12,629 bases of DNA from Streptosporangiaceae bacterium (GTDB taxonomy: Bacteria; Actinomycetota; Actinomycetes; Streptosporangiales; Streptosporangiaceae). This document shows, piece by piece, positions 6,711 to 12,629 of the stretch. Numbering within the stretch: the first letter of the stretch is position 1; each line of letters opens with the position of its first letter. The notes under the pieces were generated by a model. The model saw only the letters and a program-made list of their open reading frames with translations. It had not been told where the DNA came from and made no database searches. The position numbers and the translations under genes are program-made. The DNA lies in contig JASIJN010000279.1 in the NCBI GenBank assembly GCA_030050125.1, positions 1 through 12,629 on the forward strand, written 5' to 3'.

Positions 6711-7223
6711 ATGACGACTCACCTTTCCGAGCAGATGATGGCCGGATCTCCGGCCGGACGCAGGCTCGTCTTCGAGCCGATCCCGCCGGGCAGCCTGGAA
6801 GAAGTCAGGGCGGCCGGGGTGGACGAGGCGGGCAACCTGCTCACCATGCGGACTGACGCTGACGGCGGCAGTCCGCTGCGGTGTTGCCTGCGGGAATCCG
6901 TTCCCGGCGAGCGGATTCTGCTCATCGCCTACACGCCGCCCGGCGGCTGCGGTGCCTACGCCGAACGCGGCCCGGTGTTCATCCACGCCGAGCGCTGCGG
7001 CGGCTACCTCACCCCGGATCGGTACCCGCCTGCCTTGAGCCACCGCCAGCAGGTCGTGCGCGCCTACGACCGCGACGGCCGGATTGCCGACGGCGTCCTG
7101 GTCCGCGACGGCGAGCACGCACTGACCGTGATCGGCGAACTGCTCGACCGGCCGGATGTCACCCTGGTACACCTGCGCAACGTGGGCCACGGCTGCTACA
7201 ACTTCGCCGTAAGGCGCGGCTGA
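6711..7223 (+). CDS. DUF1203 family protein
   Basis: This 170-aa protein of unknown function matches the DUF1203 family along its length: an N-terminal FEPIPP strand, a CCLRESVPGERILLIAY segment equivalent to the family's 'PCR-x-LEDA-PGE-x-LLL' core, GAYAERGPVFIHAE, the SHRQQVVRAYDRDGRI segment, and the C-terminal VTLVHLRNVGHGCYNFAV. No enzymatic activity is established for the family. No signal peptide or TM helix is present. The ATG at 6711 gives the usual family length. A GTG at 6654 in the same frame would add 19 residues without domain support. Neither start has a clear Shine-Dalgarno, so leaderless or weak initiation is possible. Its stop TGA directly touches the convergent trpS stop. 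Confidence 0.85.
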   Translation: MTTHLSEQMMAGSPAGRRLVFEPIPPGSLEEVRAAGVDEAGNLLTMRTDADGGSPLRCCLRESVPGERILLIAYTPPGGCGAYAERGPVFIHAERCGGYLTPDRYPPALSHRQQVVRAYDRDGRIADGVLVRDGEHALTVIGELLDRPDVTLVHLRNVGHGCYNFAVRRG

Positions 7224-8204
7224 TCAGGCGGGCAGCAGGCCGATCGCGGCCTTGGCCTGACGCACCTTCTCCCGGCCCTGCTCGCTGGCCCGCGCGGCGC
7301 CGGCCCGCAGCACCGACCGGACGTGGCCTTGGTCCCGGGACAGCTCCCGGTAGCGGTCGCGGACCGGCGCCAGCGTCGCGATCACGGCGTCGGCGACCGC
7401 GTGCTTCAGGTCGCCGTACCGTCCGAACCGGCCGTTCAGGCCGTCGGGTTCCTGGCCGGTGCACGCGGCCAGGATGGCCAGCAGGTTCGACACCCCGGGC
7501 TTGCCGGCGGGATCGTAGACCACATCGCCTCCGGTGTCGGTGACCGCTCGCATCACCTTGCGCCGCAGCACGTCGGGCCCGTCGAGCAGGCGCAGGGAGC
7601 CCGCGGCCGATGAGGACGACTTGCTCATCTTGCCGGCCGGGTCGGCCAGGTCCATGATCCGGCCGGCGACCGGCGGGTTGATCGCCTTCGGCAGCGTGAA
7701 GGTCGGCCCGTACCGGCCGTTGAACCGGGCCGCCACGTCCCGGGCCAGCTCCACGTGCTGGCTCTGATCCTCGCCGACCGGCACCTCGTCGGTGTCGTAG
7801 AGCAGGATGTCGGACGCCATCAGGACCGGGTAGGTCAGCAGCGAGAGCCGCACCCCTTCCTGGCGGCGGGCTTTCTCCTTGAACTGGATCATGCGCTGCG
7901 CCTCGCCGTAGCCCGTGGCGCACTCCAGGAGATAGTGCAACTCGCAGTGCTCGGGCACGTGCGACTGGACCGTGAACAAGCACACGTCCGGATCGGCGCC
8001 CGCGGCCAGCAGCAGGGTGGCGAACTCCAGCGTCCGTCGCCGCACCTCGTCGGGCCGGTGGTCGAGCGTCAGCGCGTGCAGGTCGCTCACCAGCACAACG
8101 GTGTCGGCGATGGCTTGCTCGGCGACGATCGGCCGGATCGCGCCTACGTAGTTCCCTAGATGCAGTTCCCCCGACGGGGTGAACCCGGTAAGTCGTCGTG
8201 ACAT
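7224..8204 (-). CDS. trpS: Tryptophanyl-tRNA synthetase
   Basis: This 326-aa class I synthetase charges tRNA-Trp. The class signatures are both present: HLGN (residues 15-18, in place of HIGH) following TGFTPSGE, and KMSKS at 192-196. ECATGYGEAQRMIQFKEK and TYPVLMASDILLYDTDEVPV-GEDQSQH are the expected tryptophan/adenylate-pocket segments. The length is normal for bacterial TrpRS. The ATG at 8204 has GAGGAG (8213-8218) 8 nt upstream. Expression is very probably controlled by the attenuator immediately upstream (separate entries). Actinomycetes may carry two TrpRS genes, one of them inducible and indolmycin-resistant in Streptomyces coelicolor with control by attenuation. Whether this is the resistant type or the only TrpRS of the cell cannot be told from the window. 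Confidence 0.97.
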   Translation of the reverse strand: MSRRLTGFTPSGELHLGNYVGAIRPIVAEQAIADTVVLVSDLHALTLDHRPDEVRRRTLEFATLLLAAGADPDVCLFTVQSHVPEHCELHYLLECATGYGEAQRMIQFKEKARRQEGVRLSLLTYPVLMASDILLYDTDEVPVGEDQSQHVELARDVAARFNGRYGPTFTLPKAINPPVAGRIMDLADPAGKMSKSSSSAAGSLRLLDGPDVLRRKVMRAVTDTGGDVVYDPAGKPGVSNLLAILAACTGQEPDGLNGRFGRYGDLKHAVADAVIATLAPVRDRYRELSRDQGHVRSVLRAGAARASEQGREKVRQAKAAIGLLPA

Positions 8205-8259
8205 CGGTCTCGCTCCTCAGCCCTGGGCCGCCGCCCGGGCCACGCGGCCGGGTCAGGGC

Positions 8260-8290
8260 AAAGAAAACGGCCGCCCAGCCCGGGCAGCCG
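8260..8290 (-). terminator. Intrinsic terminator of the trpS attenuator
   Basis: On the minus strand, CGGCTGCCC (8290-8282) pairs with GGGCGGCCG (8276-8268) over 9 bp with one G-U wobble and a 5-nt loop, followed at once by TTTTCTTT (8267-8260). This is a textbook intrinsic terminator, rare in such a GC-rich genome, and it sits between the leader peptide and the trpS start (55 nt before it). It would block transcription of trpS when formed. Confidence 0.85.
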
Positions 8291-8325
8291 CGTGTCGATG
8301 CGCGCGAATGGACAGTGCCGCCCGG
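8280..8325 (-). promoter_or_regulatory. Antiterminator pairing of the trpS leader
   Basis: CCGGGCGGC (8325-8317), which begins directly after the leader-peptide stop codon, can pair with GCTGCCCGG (8288-8280) over 9 bp including one G-U. The second strand is the 5' arm and loop of the terminator, so the two helices exclude each other. A ribosome stalled at the two Trp codons leaves 8317-8325 free and lets the antiterminator form. A ribosome reaching the stop codon covers it and the terminator forms. Confidence 0.75.
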
Positions 8326-8361
8326 TCAGGGGCGCCACCAGCCGCAGTAGCCATAGCTCAT
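8326..8361 (-). CDS. trp leader peptide of the trpS attenuator
   Basis: An 11-codon ORF encoding MSYGYCGWWRP on the minus strand, with tandem TGG codons at 8340-8335 three codons before the stop (TGA 8328-8326). Its position, Trp pair and following antiterminator/terminator are those of a ribosome-mediated attenuator leader. The Shine-Dalgarno is weak. A GTG two codons upstream (8367) is in frame, and a -10-like TAGAAT (8379-8374) would place the transcript start near it, so the leader peptide may be translated from a leaderless or very short leader RNA. Low Trp-tRNA would stall the ribosome at WW and allow trpS expression. Confidence 0.8.
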   Translation of the reverse strand: MSYGYCGWWRP

Positions 8362-8448
8362 CCGCACACTCGCATTCTACGACTCCCGGCACCGCCTCCG
8401 GGAACAGCGCGATGACCCGGGTGGCTCCATATGCGGTCGAAGTGGGGA

Positions 8449-8498
8449 CTGTTACCGGAAAATGTGCCCTGTTACGCTTCGGCCGACCGATGCGTTAC
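8449..8498 (+). repeat. Three GTTAC direct repeats in the trpS/Tim44 divergent region
   Basis: CTGTTAC occurs at 8449-8455 and 8469-8475 (20-bp period, about two helical turns), and GTTAC recurs at 8494-8498. The region is less GC-rich than its surroundings and lies between the divergent trpS leader and the gene starting at 8583. This spacing would suit a dimeric or cooperative regulator, but no binding protein can be named. The remainder of 8362-8582 holds no supported gene. Confidence 0.3.
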
Positions 8499-8582
8499 GG
8501 CCAGATCCGCGGGCGAAAGGGCGGCCGATGACAGGGGTGAGTCGGTTCTGCGGGTGGGCGTCGCGCGGCGAGGGCCAGGCCG

Positions 8583-9473
8583 GTGAAGCTCGATAGCGAC
8601 AGGGACACATTCGGCGAGGCGCTGATGACGTTCAACCTCGCCGCGATGCGCTTGATCGCCGGCTCGCGCAAGTCGCGCGCAGGCCGGCAGCGCGAGCCGT
8701 CGGGCTGCATGTTCCCGGTGATCATGGTCAGGGCCCTGCTGATGATCGCCCTCGTCCTGCTGCTGCCGCTGTTCATGCTGCCATACCTGATCGTGCGCAT
8801 CGTGACCGTCGGCGGGCCCTCGGTCAGGTACAGCTCCGTCCTCGACGTGGCCAGCGGCGAGCCAGCTCGCTGGGGATACGGCAGCCTCGAGCCGCCGCAG
8901 GACGCGAGCGCCGTGCGGGCAGGCGCGGCCGCGATTGCCGCGCACGACCGGGGCTTCGACTCGTCGCGGCTCATGAACTGGGCCGCGGCGGCGACCGGCC
9001 TGATCTGCCAGAGCCTGACCTCCGGTGACGCCACCCCGGCCCGCACGTTCATGGCCAACGGGCTGTTCCGTACCTACGAGGCCCTGCTCGAGATACGCGA
9101 GAAGGGCGACGTCGCGTGCGAGGGCTCGTGGCGGACGACCGGCGCGCGACTGATCGAGGCCCGGTCCACGCCGCTCTTCGACGAGGTGCGGGTCCGCCTG
9201 GAGTGCGAGGGATGGTGCTGGGAGCGGCACGCGCCCACCGGGCTCACGCTGCGCGGCGGCCGGGAGCCACGCACCTGGTCGGAGGACCTGACCTTCGGCC
9301 GGTCGGCCCGCGCGACCACGCCCGAGGCCGGCGGCCTCCCGGCGAGCCGGTGCCCGTCCTGCGGTGCGCCCCTCGACCTCACCCGGGACGGCGCGTGCCG
9401 GTACTGCAACGGGATCGTCACCGCGGGACGGCTGGACTGGGTGCTCATCGCCTGGCGGCGAGAGCCATGGTGA
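8583..9473 (+). CDS. Membrane protein with Tim44-like domain and C-terminal zinc ribbon (first of pair)
   Basis: This 296-aa protein has a basic N-terminal segment, a transmembrane helix at about residues 48-71 (ALLMIALVLLLPLFMLPYLI), then a soluble Tim44-like domain (about 105-235; IAAHDRGFDSSRLMNWAAAA, with ICQSLTSGD and RLIEARS following) and a zinc ribbon with C257, C260, C272 and C275. The basic N-terminus suggests N-in orientation with the Tim44-like part outside, though a re-entrant hairpin cannot be excluded. Actinobacterial proteins of this type are annotated as zinc-ribbon 'transport' proteins, but no function is proven. The GTG start has GAGGG 8 nt upstream; no better in-frame start exists. 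Its last bases overlap the next gene by 7 bp, and that gene encodes a shorter-spaced paralogue, which points to a functional pair. Confidence 0.8.
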   Translation: MKLDSDRDTFGEALMTFNLAAMRLIAGSRKSRAGRQREPSGCMFPVIMVRALLMIALVLLLPLFMLPYLIVRIVTVGGPSVRYSSVLDVASGEPARWGYGSLEPPQDASAVRAGAAAIAAHDRGFDSSRLMNWAAAATGLICQSLTSGDATPARTFMANGLFRTYEALLEIREKGDVACEGSWRTTGARLIEARSTPLFDEVRVRLECEGWCWERHAPTGLTLRGGREPRTWSEDLTFGRSARATTPEAGGLPASRCPSCGAPLDLTRDGACRYCNGIVTAGRLDWVLIAWRREPW

Positions 9474-10363
9474 CCTCGGTCCTCGCGGCGGGCAGCGGAG
9501 CGTCGCGAGGCGACACCGTGCCAGCCCTCATCGAGCTCGCCATCTTCGTGAGCTGGATCGCGCTGTTCGGCATCGGGCTGGTCTACGCGGCCATTATCAC
9601 CACCGCCAGGGCCAGGAACCGGCGCAAGAGGAGGCTCGCAGGCTCGCGCGCGGTCGGGCGGGTGACCGGCCCGCCGCCCGGCCTCGACGCCCTGCTGCGC
9701 GCCGACCCGGCCTTCGACGAGCAGCTGCTGCTCGATGCCGCGCTGACCGCGACGTTGCTCGTCTTCCTCGCCACGTCCACCGGTGACATGGCCCCCATCG
9801 GCCGGCTGGCCACCGGCTCGTTCTGGGAGACCCCGTTCGGCGTGATCACCCGCATGACGGCGCGCGACCGCAGGCGTCAGGAGGCGCGCGAGGCGAAGGA
9901 AGACGCTCCCAGCCGCCGGAGGCTGAACATCCCGCTGGACTACCAGCCGTCGGTCCCCGAGCTGATCGCGGTCCAGCTCGGCCGGGACCAGCGCGTGCGG
10001 GTTCGCGTCTCCTTCGGCCAGCTGCAGGCGCTGGTCGCGCCCTCCGCGAAGGAGCACGCGGCCGGAGCCGCCGCGCCGAACTTCGGCGCCTTCCTCGGGT
10101 CGCTCGGCAAGTCGGTGGCGAACCAGATGAGCGACCGGTCGGCCACGAGCGTTTCGTGGTTGTCGTCCGGCGGTCGCTACGACCTGACGTTCGTCCGGCC
10201 GTCCGGCGCCCGGACCGCGCCATCTGCCGCCCTCGCGGATCGCACCTGCACCCGGTGCGGCGCGACGTACCGATCCGAGCTCGCGATCGCGTGCGCTCAC
10301 TGTCAGGCACCCCGCGCGCTGCCGTGGGGAGACTGGCGGCTGGCACAGGCCCTTCCCGTCTGA
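9467..10363 (+). CDS. Membrane protein with Tim44-like domain and C-terminal zinc ribbon (second of pair)
   Basis: This 298-aa protein has a transmembrane helix at about residues 20-46 (IELAIFVSWIALFGIGLVYA) followed by a strongly basic stretch (RARNRRKRR), which suggests N-out, C-in topology, the opposite of the basic-N pattern in its neighbour. A Tim44-like domain follows (LLRADPAFDEQLLLDAALTA, later VSFGQLQALV and TSVSWLSSGGRYDLTFVRPS), then a zinc ribbon with C261, C264, C276 and C279. The CX2C-X11-CX2C spacing is identical to the upstream protein. Starts at ATG 9467 or GTG 9470, both overlapping the previous TGA (9471-9473); only a weak GAGAG precedes them, so translational coupling is likely. 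Function unknown; the two probably act together at the membrane. Confidence 0.78.
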   Translation: MVTSVLAAGSGASRGDTVPALIELAIFVSWIALFGIGLVYAAIITTARARNRRKRRLAGSRAVGRVTGPPPGLDALLRADPAFDEQLLLDAALTATLLVFLATSTGDMAPIGRLATGSFWETPFGVITRMTARDRRRQEAREAKEDAPSRRRLNIPLDYQPSVPELIAVQLGRDQRVRVRVSFGQLQALVAPSAKEHAAGAAAPNFGAFLGSLGKSVANQMSDRSATSVSWLSSGGRYDLTFVRPSGARTAPSAALADRTCTRCGATYRSELAIACAHCQAPRALPWGDWRLAQALPV

Positions 10364-10375
10364 GACGGATTGCCG

Positions 10376-11278
10376 GTGCAGATCATCAGGTACGCCAGCC
10401 AGGCGGGCGTTGCGGTGGCGGTGCGGGACGCGGCGGCGATCCGGCCGCTGCCGGCCGGGTCGCTCGCCGAACTGCTGGCCCTGCCGCGGGAAGAGCTGCG
10501 CAAGACGCTCGGCCGGCCGGGAGAGGCCGTCGCGTCCGGCGCCCCGGTCCGGCTGCTCCCGCCGGTGGACGGGCTCACCGAGGTGTGGGCATCCGGCGTC
10601 ACCTACGAGCGCTCCAGCGCGGCGCGCCAGGAAGAGAGCCAGGTCGCCGACGTCTACGCCCGGGTCTATACGGCGGAGCGACCGGAGCTGTTCTTCAAGA
10701 GCCAGGCCTGGCGGGTGTGCGGCACCGGCGAGCCCGTCGGGATCAGGCCCGACTCCGCGATATCCGTGCCAGAGCCGGAGCTGGCCCTGGCCTGCAACGC
10801 CGAGGCCGAGATCGTCGGCGTCACGATCTGCAACGACGTCTCCTCCCGCTCGATCGAGGGCGAGAACCCGCTCTACCTGCCGCAGGCCAAGATCTACGCG
10901 GGCGCGTGCGCGCTCGGCCCCGGGATCGTGCCTGCCTGGGAGCTGCCCGACATCGGCTCGCTGGCCATCACGGCGTCGGTGCGCCGTGGTGACCGCGTCG
11001 CCTGGCACGGCGAGACGTCGACGGCGAAGCTGCACCGCGGCCTGGAGGAGCTCGTCGCGTACCTGTTCCGGCACGCGAGCTTCCCGCACGGCGTGATCTT
11101 GTCGACGGGCACCGGGCTGGTCCCAGAGCTCGACTTCACCCTGCTGCCCGGCGACGAGGTGCGGATCGACGTCGCGGGCGTCGGCAGCCTGGTGAACATC
11201 GCCCGCCCGGCCACCGCCGAGTGGTTCGGCTGGCTCACGCCCGAGCCGGATCGCGCGCCCGCGCCAGCCGCCGGGTAG
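10376..11278 (+). CDS. Fumarylacetoacetate hydrolase-fold enzyme (2-keto-3-deoxy-sugar acid dehydratase-like)
   Basis: This enzyme of about 300 aa has the FAH C-terminal fold. Recognisable segments are WASGVTYERSSAARQEES, ERPELFFKSQAWRVCG, the metal-ligand region VPEPELALACNAEAEIVG, the hallmark NDVSSRSIEGENPLYLPQAK, and the late ILSTGTGLVPELDFTLLPGD. These resemble the 2-keto-3-deoxy-D-arabonate dehydratase (KdaD-like) branch more than true fumarylacetoacetases, so sugar-acid breakdown is plausible, but FAH-fold substrates are hard to predict. A divalent metal is expected. The GTG at 10376 is preferred because GAGACGGA (10362-10369) is 6 nt upstream; a TTG at 10370 is also in frame but has no spacing for a ribosome site. 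It follows the membrane-protein gene by 12 bp and is likely co-transcribed. No other sugar-acid genes are nearby. Confidence 0.85.
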   Translation: MQIIRYASQAGVAVAVRDAAAIRPLPAGSLAELLALPREELRKTLGRPGEAVASGAPVRLLPPVDGLTEVWASGVTYERSSAARQEESQVADVYARVYTAERPELFFKSQAWRVCGTGEPVGIRPDSAISVPEPELALACNAEAEIVGVTICNDVSSRSIEGENPLYLPQAKIYAGACALGPGIVPAWELPDIGSLAITASVRRGDRVAWHGETSTAKLHRGLEELVAYLFRHASFPHGVILSTGTGLVPELDFTLLPGDEVRIDVAGVGSLVNIARPATAEWFGWLTPEPDRAPAPAAG

Positions 11279-11305
11279 CGCGCTGCCGGGCGGGCGTTTC
11301 TGTCG

Positions 11306-11605
11306 GTGCCCCGGGGTAACGTCCGGATCGTGGACGGCAGGGCATTGTTCCTAAGCACCCGCGACGACCGGCCCGGCCTGCGGGAGCTGCCCGGCGGGCC
11401 GCTGCGGGTCGCGCAGCCATCTCGCGTCGATGAGCTGCGGGCTGCCAGGTTCAGCGCCTACCGGCAGCGCATCGCGGCGGCCCAGGCGCGGCTGGCGGAT
11501 CCGGCGGCGGCAGACATCGCGCGGTGCGGCAGGGCCGCGGTCGCCGAAGCCCTCCGTCGCCACCGCGAGACGAGTGCCGGCCCGTTCAATACTTCAGGGA
11601 CATAA
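11306..11605 (+). CDS. Small hypothetical protein
   Basis: This ORF of up to 99 aa was not recognised. Third codon positions are overwhelmingly G or C in this frame, which supports real coding. The central part (about residues 40-90; RFSAYRQRIAAAQARLADPA then IARCGRAAVAEALRRH) is a charged, Ala/Arg-rich helix that could be a coiled coil or helical bundle. No membrane segment or catalytic motif is visible. The start is uncertain: GTG 11306 gives the full length, while GTG 11330 is also in frame; neither has a clear Shine-Dalgarno. It begins 27 bp after the FAH-fold gene and may belong to the same transcript. Confidence 0.5.
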   Translation: MPRGNVRIVDGRALFLSTRDDRPGLRELPGGPLRVAQPSRVDELRAARFSAYRQRIAAAQARLADPAAADIARCGRAAVAEALRRHRETSAGPFNTSGT

Positions 11606-11624
11606 CGCCCAATTTGCCTATGAT
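11597..11624 (+). promoter_or_regulatory. Possible promoter of the isochorismatase-family gene
   Basis: TATGAT (11619-11624, five of six matches to a -10) lies 16 nt after GGGACA (11597-11602, four of six to a -35). It sits at the end of the small hypothetical gene and would give a 5' leader of about 125 nt. The -35 is poor and no other support exists. Confidence 0.3.
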
Positions 11625-11757
11625 CCGGGTCGCTCACGGGCGGGAGCGGTGACCCTGACCGCACGGTTCTTCGTGCCATGGGTCAGGCTGGTAGAGACGA
11701 GCAGCCCAGCCGAACCACGCCGCGGCGGGCATCAGTTATCAGCTGAGGGGGCGCTCG

Positions 11758-12309
11758 ATGACCACGGCACTGCTCATTCTCGACATGCTCAGCGACTTCA
11801 CCAGCGGCAAGCTCGCCAACCCGGCCGCCGAGCAGATCACCGACGCCATCGCCGGACTGGCCGCCGCCGCCCGCGGCCGGAACGACTGGCTGGTCATCTA
11901 CGGCAACGACGCCCACCAGCCCGGCGACTTCGAGCTCGCCGTCTTCGGTGAGCACGCCATGGCCGGGAGCCCGGGAGCAGCAGTCATCGACCAGCTGGCG
12001 CCGCAGCCCGGGGACCTTGTCGTCCCCAAGCGGTACTACTCCGCCTTCACCGAGACAGACCTGGATGCCAGCTGCCGGGTGCACGGCGTCCGCCGCCTGG
12101 TGGTCACGGGCCAGCACACCGACTGCTGCTGTCGGCACACGTCCTACGACGCCTTCGCCCGGGGCATCCAGGTGACCGCCGTCAGCGATGCCACGGCCGT
12201 CTACGAGCCGTTCGCGGCCGGCCGGTACCAGCAGGCCCAGGACGAGGCGTTGCGGTACCTGCGCACCTACTATGGCGCCGAAGTCACCACCGCCGCCGAC
12301 CTCGCCTAG
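11758..12309 (+). CDS. Isochorismatase-family cysteine hydrolase
   Basis: This 183-aa hydrolase of the isochorismatase/nicotinamidase fold keeps the catalytic triad: D9 in ALLILDMLSDF, K91 in VVPKRYYSAF and Cys in VVTGQHTDCCCRHTSYDA. By alignment to the family TD-x-C pattern the nucleophile is C124; the run of three cysteines (123-125) is unusual. The length is normal for the family. Known members hydrolyse nicotinamide, isochorismate, N-carbamoyl amides or ureido groups; the substrate here cannot be assigned. The start is well supported: GAGGGGG (11745-11751) lies 6 nt before the ATG. It is cytosolic, with no signal peptide. It is separated from the previous gene by about 150 bp, so it is probably transcribed on its own. 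Confidence 0.9.
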   Translation: MTTALLILDMLSDFTSGKLANPAAEQITDAIAGLAAAARGRNDWLVIYGNDAHQPGDFELAVFGEHAMAGSPGAAVIDQLAPQPGDLVVPKRYYSAFTETDLDASCRVHGVRRLVVTGQHTDCCCRHTSYDAFARGIQVTAVSDATAVYEPFAAGRYQQAQDEALRYLRTYYGAEVTTAADLA

Positions 12310-12629
12310 CGTGTCCGCCCCGGACAATCACAGGCCCGCAAACCCAGCGCCACCGTCCCGCCGCGCCGCCACCCGCCGCTGGCGCGCCGCCACCCGCTTC
12401 CATCCCGCCGGCCCCCGCCAAGGGGCGCAGAGATCGTAACAACCATCGCAAAAGGTGCAATTCGTGGTCGCTCACAAGGCCAGAATGAACCCGGCGACCG
12501 ACTTTTCATCGATTCCGTGGCTTTGGTGACCCAATTTCTAACACTTTGTCCCAACGAAATCCGTGAGAAGTCGGAACGATCTTGGTCCGAGCGATGGCGG
12601 ACGTGCGAACCTCGCGAGCAGGGCTGGCG
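12310..12629 (+). other. Terminal intergenic stretch, no gene supported
   Basis: No reading frame here has coding-like codon use. The first third is C-rich and holds a perfect 15-bp direct repeat (12362-12376 and 12383-12397, 21-bp period) and a weak hairpin GCCCC/GGGGC (12411-12415 with 12422-12426) without a U-tract. Bases 12440-12570 are relatively AT-rich, as expected for an upstream region of a gene starting beyond the window. An ATG at 12594 lacks a ribosome site and cannot be judged. Confidence 0.5.
12362..12397 (+). repeat. 15-bp tandem-type direct repeat
   Basis: The 15-mer CGCGCCGCCACCCGC occurs at 12362-12376 and again at 12383-12397 with a 6-bp spacer. It lies just after the isochorismatase-family gene in a C-rich strand, so replication slippage is the simplest explanation. 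Confidence 0.6.

Noticed and set aside
8205..8380. T-box riboswitch upstream of trpS
   Set aside because: No T-box sequence (TGGNACCGCG-like) or specifier loop is seen, while a leader peptide with tandem Trp codons fully accounts for the terminator.
8156..8392. A 78-codon minus-strand frame overlapping the trpS start
   Set aside because: It runs through the terminator and antiterminator elements in a different frame from the WW leader peptide and has no ribosome site.
8528..8596. A 22-codon ORF with AAAGGG upstream, overlapping the GTG of the first Tim44-like gene
   Set aside because: No recognisable content; it may be an upstream ORF, but nothing beyond one weak ribosome site supports it.
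9074..11089. A 671-codon open frame on the minus strand, the longest in the window
   Set aside because: It is antisense to the two membrane-protein genes and the FAH-fold gene, which have clear domains and codon bias; its translation is Arg/Gly/Asp/Pro-rich without motifs.
12594..12629. Start of another gene at ATG 12594
   Set aside because: Only 12 codons are visible, there is no Shine-Dalgarno, and other frames are equally open to the window edge.

Overview
The window is a stretch of a very GC-rich genome. The strong G/C bias at third codon positions, frequent GTG starts, 1-4 bp start/stop overlaps and the gene families present all point to an actinomycete (Actinomycetota), probably a filamentous or otherwise complex one. 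No rRNA, tRNA, CRISPR array or transposase was recognised. The species cannot be named from the sequence alone.

Layout. (1) 1-979: the 3' end of a NarL-type sensor kinase and its LuxR-family response regulator. (2) 1043-4377: a three-gene unit that looks like an NTP-dependent conflict/defence system. It has a small trypsin-co-occurring-domain (TCO1, CU044_2847-type) protein, a trypsin-like protease fused to a STAND NTPase, and a TPR protein whose start overlaps the NTPase stop in a TGATG junction. The TPR part is normally the C-terminus of the same polypeptide in such proteins, so the unit is either a true split or a frameshifted gene. (3) 4422-6392, minus strand: a preQ0 (7-cyano-7-deazaguanine) operon in the order queC-queE-queD, followed by an unreported-looking 81-codon ORF with a strong Shine-Dalgarno. 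All junctions overlap. A good -35/-10 pair lies about 200 nt upstream of queC, which implies a long 5' leader containing a large nested stem-loop. (4) 6711-7223: a DUF1203 protein, convergent with trpS; the two stop codons abut directly. (5) 7224-8361, minus strand: trpS preceded by a complete-looking ribosome-mediated attenuator, made of an 11-aa leader peptide with tandem Trp codons, an antiterminator pairing and a 9-bp intrinsic terminator with a U-tract. (6) 8583-11278: two overlapping paralogous membrane proteins (Tim44-like domain plus zinc ribbon) and a fumarylacetoacetate-hydrolase-fold enzyme. (7) 11306-12309: a small hypothetical gene and an isochorismatase-family cysteine hydrolase. 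(8) 12310-12629: no gene supported; one short direct repeat.

How the parts may work together. The TCO1/protease-STAND/TPR genes probably form one sensor-effector device: TPRs sense, the NTPase oligomerises, and the protease cuts a target. The convergent preQ0 operon could feed tRNA queuosine, a deazapurine metabolite or DNA modification; no consumer gene is visible here, so a link to the conflict system is only positional. The most interesting unexplained elements are the queC leader RNA candidate, the 81-codon ORF coupled to queD, and the split STAND/TPR architecture. The trpS attenuator is the best-supported regulatory element.
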